Of a stretch of 31,279 nucleotides of DNA, positions 29,569 through 31,279 are shown in pieces. Positions within the stretch are counted from its first letter, which is position 1. The number at the start of each line of letters is the position of its first letter. The notes under the pieces are model-generated. The model worked only from the letters and a program-made list of their open reading frames with translations. It searched no databases and was not told where the DNA came from. This DNA is from Olsenella urininfantis. Lineage in GTDB: Bacteria; Actinomycetota; Coriobacteriia; Coriobacteriales; Atopobiaceae. The stretch covers positions 1,103,995 through 1,135,273 of the forward strand of contig NZ_LT732540.1 of the NCBI RefSeq assembly GCF_900155635.1, given 5' to 3'. The translations under genes were made by a program, and so were the position numbers.

Positions 29569-31089
29569 CTACTCCTTGATGCCGGCAAGCCCCGCGAGCT
29601 GCCGACGGTCGATCTTGCCGTTCTTCGTGAGGGGCATCTCTGCCAGCTGATGCGTCCGGTTGGGCAGCATGTAGGAGGGCAGGAGCTCCCTCAGGGCCAA
29701 AGACACGCCTTCCTTCTCGGGCATGCCCAGGTAGAAGAGGTGAATGCGCTTCCTGCGACGGTCGTAGACGCAGCAGGCCCTCTGCACGCCCTCAAGCGAC
29801 TGCGTGGCGGCCTCTATGTCGCCCAGCTCTATGCGCTGACCCAGGTGCTTGATCTGATGGTCCTTGCGCGAGGCGTAGACAAGGTTGCCCTCATCGTCGT
29901 AGTAGCCCAGGTCCCCCGTACGATAGATGGTCTGCGACCAGCGCGGGTTGAGCGGGCTCTGCACGAATGCCGCGGCCGTGCGCTCGGGGTCCCCCAGGTA
30001 TCCCAGGGCCAGGCAGGTCCCACTCACGCAGATCTCTCCCTCAATCCCTGGCCTGCTGACTGGCGCGTCGCCCTCGTCCAAGAGGAACACCTGCTCGTTT
30101 GCGAAGGGGCGCCCCATGGGGATGACCTCCCCCTTGCCAAATGGGCGGCCTATCTCGTAGTAGCTGCAGTTGCAGGTGATCTCGGTGGGGCCATAGAGGT
30201 TCACGTAGCGCGCGTCGGGCAGCCACCTCTGCCAGACGGCCAGCTGCTTTGGCGGCATCACCTCGCCAGAGAACATGACCCTGCGCACCGTCGTGGGCAC
30301 GCGGTACTCGAAGCCGCCCATCACCGAGACGAAGCACATGGCGCTCACGGCCCAGGTGAGAGAGGTGACCTCGCGCTCGCAGAGAAAGTCCATGAGCAGG
30401 GTGGGCTGCGAGAAGTACTCGCGCGGGATCAGCTGCAGGCTGGCCCCCGTCAGCAGGCTGGAGTAGATGTCCTTCACCGAGACGTCGAAGTCGAAGGGGG
30501 CCTGGTTTCCCAGGACGTCCCCCTCCCCGATGCCAAAACAACCCGCGAACTGGGGGATGAAGTCTATCACCGAGCGATGACAGACCACCACGCCCTTGGG
30601 GACGCCGGTGCTTCCGCTGGTGAAGTTGACGTAGAGGGGGTCGATGTCGCACGCCTGCACCCGCACGCGAGCCAGGGCGGAAGCGTCCTCGGGGCCACCC
30701 AGAAGCTCATCCAGGCTCACCAGCGTGAAGGCCTCGTCGGCAAAGACCTCGCGCGCCTGGGCGAGATTCCTCTGGTCCGCCACCACCACCGCGGGCTCGA
30801 GCGCCTCGCAGATGCCGTGAATCCTGCCGGCGGGCTGGCGCACGTCCAAGACGCTGTAAAAGCCTCCCGCATAGACCGCCCCGAGCATTCCCGCAAGGGC
30901 ACGCGGGCTCTTCTCCAGGTAGAAGGCAACCGCACGGCGTGGCTCCATATGACTGGCCAGGAAGCTTCCGGCCGCGCGGGCGAGGCGCCGCAGATCGCCA
31001 AAGCTCAGAGAGTCATCCGGGGAAGAGACGGCCTCCTTCTGCGGAAGCGCGTCCGCGCGTGCCTCCAGCCATTCCAGAACGTTTCTCAT
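29569..31089 (-). CDS. AMP-forming amino-acid adenylation enzyme, DltA-like
   Basis: 506 aa stand-alone adenylation enzyme (ANL superfamily). Core motifs: A3 FTSGSTGVPKG (156-166), A5 NLYGPTEITCN (297-307), A7 YRTGDLGYYDDEG (389-401), A8 GQRIELGDIE (417-426), A10 LTKNGKIDRR with catalytic Lys492. Length and A3 context (KGVVVCHRSVIDF) match D-alanine-D-alanyl carrier protein ligase DltA, but the TEITCNCSYYEIG pocket differs from the DltA I know, so another amino acid loaded on a carrier protein is possible. No carrier protein or DltB/DltD is visible; they could lie beyond the right edge only if upstream. ATG 31089 (MRNVLEW) has SD GGAGGT; ATG 31122 has its SD too close. First gene of an operon with lgt as seen here. 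Confidence 0.85.
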   Translation of the reverse strand: MRNVLEWLEARADALPQKEAVSSPDDSLSFGDLRRLARAAGSFLASHMEPRRAVAFYLEKSPRALAGMLGAVYAGGFYSVLDVRQPAGRIHGICEALEPAVVVADQRNLAQAREVFADEAFTLVSLDELLGGPEDASALARVRVQACDIDPLYVNFTSGSTGVPKGVVVCHRSVIDFIPQFAGCFGIGEGDVLGNQAPFDFDVSVKDIYSSLLTGASLQLIPREYFSQPTLLMDFLCEREVTSLTWAVSAMCFVSVMGGFEYRVPTTVRRVMFSGEVMPPKQLAVWQRWLPDARYVNLYGPTEITCNCSYYEIGRPFGKGEVIPMGRPFANEQVFLLDEGDAPVSRPGIEGEICVSGTCLALGYLGDPERTAAAFVQSPLNPRWSQTIYRTGDLGYYDDEGNLVYASRKDHQIKHLGQRIELGDIEAATQSLEGVQRACCVYDRRRKRIHLFYLGMPEKEGVSLALRELLPSYMLPNRTHQLAEMPLTKNGKIDRRQLAGLAGIKE

Positions 31090-31194
31090 GCGTGCCGCCA
31101 CCTCCGTACCCCAAGCTTCCATCCCCTACAGCTTAGTTGGACCACGCCCCCAAGAGCCTCTTCTTGCGACGAGAGGAAATCCTCTTCACAAAGG

Positions 31195-31232
31195 GGCGGG
31201 CGCCGCCGGGACCACGTCCCGCGGCGCCCGCC
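31195..31232 (-). terminator. Strong hairpin upstream of the adenylation gene
   Basis: Arms 31195-31212 and 31216-31232 pair over 17 bp with a single bulged C, loop CAC. On the minus strand it is followed by CCCCTTTG, a short U-run, so it probably ends the transcript of a minus-strand gene beyond the right edge. A small dyad AGAGGA-AA-TCCTCT (31172-31185) lies between it and the adenylation gene. Confidence 0.55.
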
Positions 31233-31279
31233 GGCTCGCCTATTCGGTACGGCCTACCAGGCCCTGGCAGGCTGGCACT

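Overview
The window is high-GC DNA from what looks like an anaerobic actinobacterium of the class Coriobacteriia, probably the Olsenella/Atopobiaceae neighbourhood. This is inferred from codon use, the Asp23/AmaP/DUF2273 stress module, ECF vitamin transport and an adenylation enzyme beside lgt; it was not tested by any search. Most genes are on the minus strand in short, tightly packed operons with clear Shine-Dalgarno (SD) sequences.

Layout. 1-1076: the 5' part of cysK (minus, cut by the window edge) behind a long leader that holds a previously unannotated 30-residue peptide with 8 cysteines, a strong intrinsic terminator and an Rrf2/CymR-like operator. This is a cysteine attenuator candidate. 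1077-7450: MgtC-like membrane protein, M18 aminopeptidase, a DEDDh exonuclease-like protein, HtpG, a SAM methyltransferase and a small TM1266-family regulator. 7423-9877: an ABC importer of the SsuABC/ThiXYZ type in which permease and ATPase are one polypeptide. 10059-15563: a DUF454 membrane protein, a five-gene minus-strand run (AmaP, DUF2273, Asp23, ribokinase, acyltransferase) and a J-domain membrane protein. 15655-16452: yebC with its own promoter and terminator.

16587-18290 is the strangest stretch. A PD-(D/E)XK (DUF559/Vsr-like) nuclease gene is bracketed by two inverted arrays of short dyads, CTTGTTGTC-N17-GACAACAAG, spaced at 82-83 bp. The outer ~132 bp of the two arrays are ~94% identical inverted copies. 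Incomplete dyads keep the same register, and the nuclease stop codon lies inside one arm. It reads as a repeat/nuclease mobile unit or a repeat-defined system that I do not recognise.

18296-28735 is a probable corrinoid (vitamin B12) capture and import locus: a cobalamin-riboswitch-like leader with an SD-sequestering hairpin; a 1508-residue surface protein with two DUF4430 (transcobalamin beta-domain-like) modules and a PQQ-like beta-propeller; a second membrane-tethered DUF4430 protein; an ECF T component; and a fused double ATPase. An ECF S component, paired with an SGNH hydrolase, lies just beyond a small unknown gene. 28736-31089 holds lgt and a DltA-like adenylation enzyme.

The two regulatory RNAs, the nuclease/dyad element and the DUF4430-ECF locus are the parts most worth following up. 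All homology statements come from motif reading only; no database, folding or alignment program was run.
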